Part shown: positions 62,401 to 64,000 of the stretch, piece by piece | How positions within the stretch are numbered: the stretch's first letter is position 1 | How the letters are laid out: each line of letters starts with the position of its first letter | Source: Sarcocystis neurona | Lineage: Eukaryota; Apicomplexa; Conoidasida; Eucoccidiorida; Sarcocystidae | DNA: 64,000 bases | Assembly: GCA_000727475.1 (NCBI GenBank) | Contig: KL647304.1 | Span: 2,071,782 to 2,135,781 of the forward strand | Direction: 5' to 3' | The notes under the pieces: generated by a model | What the model was told of the DNA's origin: nothing | Seen by the model: only the letters and a program-made list of their open reading frames with translations | Databases searched by the model: none | Made by a program: the position numbers and the translations under genes

Positions 62401-64000
62401 GCCGCCGTTGGGGGAAGTTCGCATGGATTTGCTGGAGGCGGGGCTGGTCTTGCTGCTTTCGACCTGTCTTCTCCTGCAGCGGGCAGCTGCTTCACGCGTG
62501 GCAATATGGAGGCGGAAGATATTTACCCAGAAGATAGTGTGTCTGTGAAGGGAAATAGCACCGGCACTAAGCCGCGCAGCATGGTTTCACCGGCAACAGC
62601 AGAAGGCGGGGGGACATCTACCGCCAGAGCTGCGCTGTTGTGTGCAGATGCAGCAAAGAAGTCGTGTCTCGTTCACTTCAACGGCGGAGCGCCAGCAGCA
62701 GGAGGGACACCTGCTTCACCAGCAGCGGCAACAGGACTCGTGGGCACGGCCTTTCAAAGAAAAGATGTTTGTTTTTCATCTTGTGCGGCAGGTAATCAGC
62801 TTCACCGGCAACTGCTCGGCTCTCCAAGCGGCTGCAGCAGCAGCTGCTTTAGGTCGGGCTACAATGTCGCGGTTCCCGACGAGCAGCAGATGCAGCAGCA
62901 ACAGCAGCAATTTGAAGAAAAGGGCAGTGCCAGCTGGTGCAGCAGCAGAGAACACGAGACAGCGAGTGAAGACGCATGCAGCAGAACAGCGGTCGGTAAT
63001 CGATCAACCTTAACATCAAATATAAGGCGGTTGGACGTGCTTATGATGCAAGCGCAGCTCATTCTTCAACGCCGAAAACAGAAGCAGCTGCTGCAACAAC
63101 AGCAGCAGACCTTCCAGCTCCAGCAGCAGCGCCTTGCCCTGCTCCAGCAGCAGCAACAGCACGCGCAACCGCAAACGCAAAACCCGCTGCAACAGCAGCT
63201 GCAGCACGCGGGGGCGGTCCTCTCTCAGCAGCAGCAACAGCAATCAGACGATCTTCAGCAGCAGCAGAAGCTATGGCAAGCAAGCGTCCGACGGGCAGCA
63301 GGAACCCAATATTCTACGTTTGCCAGCAGTACCGGGAGACCTTTCTTCGCATCTGGAAGGGACAAGGTCCCTCTTGAAAGAGCCGCAGCAGCAGTCAAAA
63401 CAGCAAGTCCTTTTGAAGCCGGCAGCGTGGACTTGCGGCCGAATCTGGTTGCAAGCTGTCTGCAACACACTCGCGGGGGAGACTGCAGCAACAGCAGCAC
63501 CGCTGTTCTTGTAGCCGCACCACAAGAAAGTGCGGCAGCTGCCAAACCAGGTGCAGCTGCTGGAGCTGCTCTTTTAGCAGCAGAAGAAGCATCCGTAGCA
63601 GGTGCAGGGACTGGCGCATCATCAGCAACAGCAATCGCGATATCACCCTTCCCACCAGCAGCCGCTGTTCCATCACTCGCCGTCGAAGGCCCACCCACAG
63701 CGGGAACAGAAACGGCAGCAACTTCTCCCCTGCCTGTAGCAGCAGCAGCAGAATCTTTCTTAGAGATCAGCAGAGATGCATCAACTGCACCCGCGGACTC
63801 TTTCTTCTCTGCGAAAGAACCTTTCTACGTGGCCGCGCAGGGACAGAAAGAGAAACGCCCAGGAAACGATGGAGAGCAGCGGGCGCAATGCGTCACGGCT
63901 GGGGGGTGCTTGCAGCAGCGGGAACGGCACATACTCACGACCACTGCATGCAGCACTTTAGCCGGAGAAGAAGCACCAGCAAGTGGTTGTGCTGCTGCAG
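59454..64000 (+). CDS. Large Gln/Ala-rich protein, open to the window edge (partial)
   Basis: Exon 59454-59926 follows acceptor TTTTGTCTGCAG and reads NCSQQEDEDEEEHVKIVVAA, then PDWWKKDAELCHGPAFLCSL, with donor ACG then GTGAGC (phase 0). It joins in frame to 60787 (acceptor CTTCTTCGCAG), where VLNICFYGRFEEIPLVDASG opens a frame with no stop for 1071 codons up to base 64000. The sequence is rich in Ala, Ser and Gln, with poly-Gln at about 63050-63260 and poly-Ala elsewhere; non-repeat parts such as DVSSPFTGSATALPGASASQ are also low in complexity. Only the first 180 residues or so look globular. The 5' end is either the exon at 57975 or an ATG at 59199 (MAFRDLRFAAIILCIAGSTR, signal-peptide-like) joined by a 50-bp intron. 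Family and function are unrecognised. Confidence 0.7.
59927..60786 (+). other. Intron
   Basis: 860 bp between donor GTGAGC (59927) and acceptor TTCGCAG (60786). Mostly unique sequence, without the microsatellites of the introns on the left side of the window. Confidence 0.6.
63050..63260 (+). repeat. Coding CAG repeat (poly-Gln)
   Basis: In the frame of the open Gln/Ala-rich protein this stretch reads as Gln runs broken by Leu, Arg, His and Pro (LLQQQQQTFQLQQQRLALLQ and onward). Both CAG and CAA codons are used. It is the coding counterpart of the noncoding CAG minisatellites at 480, 15980 and 21900. Confidence 0.85.

Noticed and set aside
1..64000. tRNA, rRNA, CRISPR and transposase signals
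   Set aside because: I looked for box B-like GGTTCGA motifs in tRNA context, spaced identical repeats, and reverse transcriptase or transposase motifs. The few GGTTCGA hits are in exons or lack any cloverleaf; none of the other signals was seen.

Overview
The window is nuclear DNA of an apicomplexan parasite, most likely a coccidian close to Eimeria. The evidence is small exons separated by long introns with GT/AG ends, abundant CAG/CTG arrays that encode poly-Gln or poly-Ala when they fall in exons, a thrombospondin-type adhesin with the tryptophan-bearing tail of the TRAP/microneme family, and alternation of repeat-dense blocks (about 1-3.3 kb and 11-25 kb) with almost repeat-free blocks (about 4-10 kb, 28-41 kb, 50-58 kb). 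The species cannot be fixed from sequence alone. A run of 794 N (46065-46858) shows a draft assembly.

Layout. At the left edge, four 3' exons of a DNA topoisomerase III (TOP3B-like) lie on the + strand (2122-7337), with its zinc fingers and Arg/Gly-rich tail. About 11 kb with no resolved gene follow; the right half is microsatellites, polypyrimidine tracts and CAG minisatellites. From about 25.2 kb back to 19.5 kb, and possibly to 18.9 kb, the - strand carries the signal recognition particle receptor beta subunit (SRPRB), split into five recognised small exons. A pair of unassigned + strand exons lies at 26.5-27.4 kb. At 29.96-30.98 kb is a compact + strand gene end coding for one TSP1 domain, a membrane segment and a TRAP-type tail.

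From 36.46 to 48.38 kb a large + strand gene encodes a low-complexity N-terminal exon, a coiled-coil middle and a very long Ala/Pro/Lys-rich repeat region; the N gap sits in its repeats. Convergent to it, 54070-50663 on the - strand is a complete three-exon gene for a secreted protein of about 671 residues built from some 15 copies of a 32-residue three-cysteine repeat. From 57975 rightward are a Ser/Thr/Ala-rich exon and a Gln/Ala-rich protein whose reading frame stays open to the window edge.

TOP3B (DNA/RNA topology) and SRPRB (ER targeting) are housekeeping genes. The TSP1 protein fits motility and invasion, and the cysteine-repeat protein may be an oocyst-wall, surface or matrix component. 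No operon-like organisation, tRNA, rRNA, CRISPR array or mobile element with recognisable coding capacity was seen. The most unusual item is the cysteine-repeat protein, whose spacing is nearly invariant and whose charge shifts from basic to acidic along its length.
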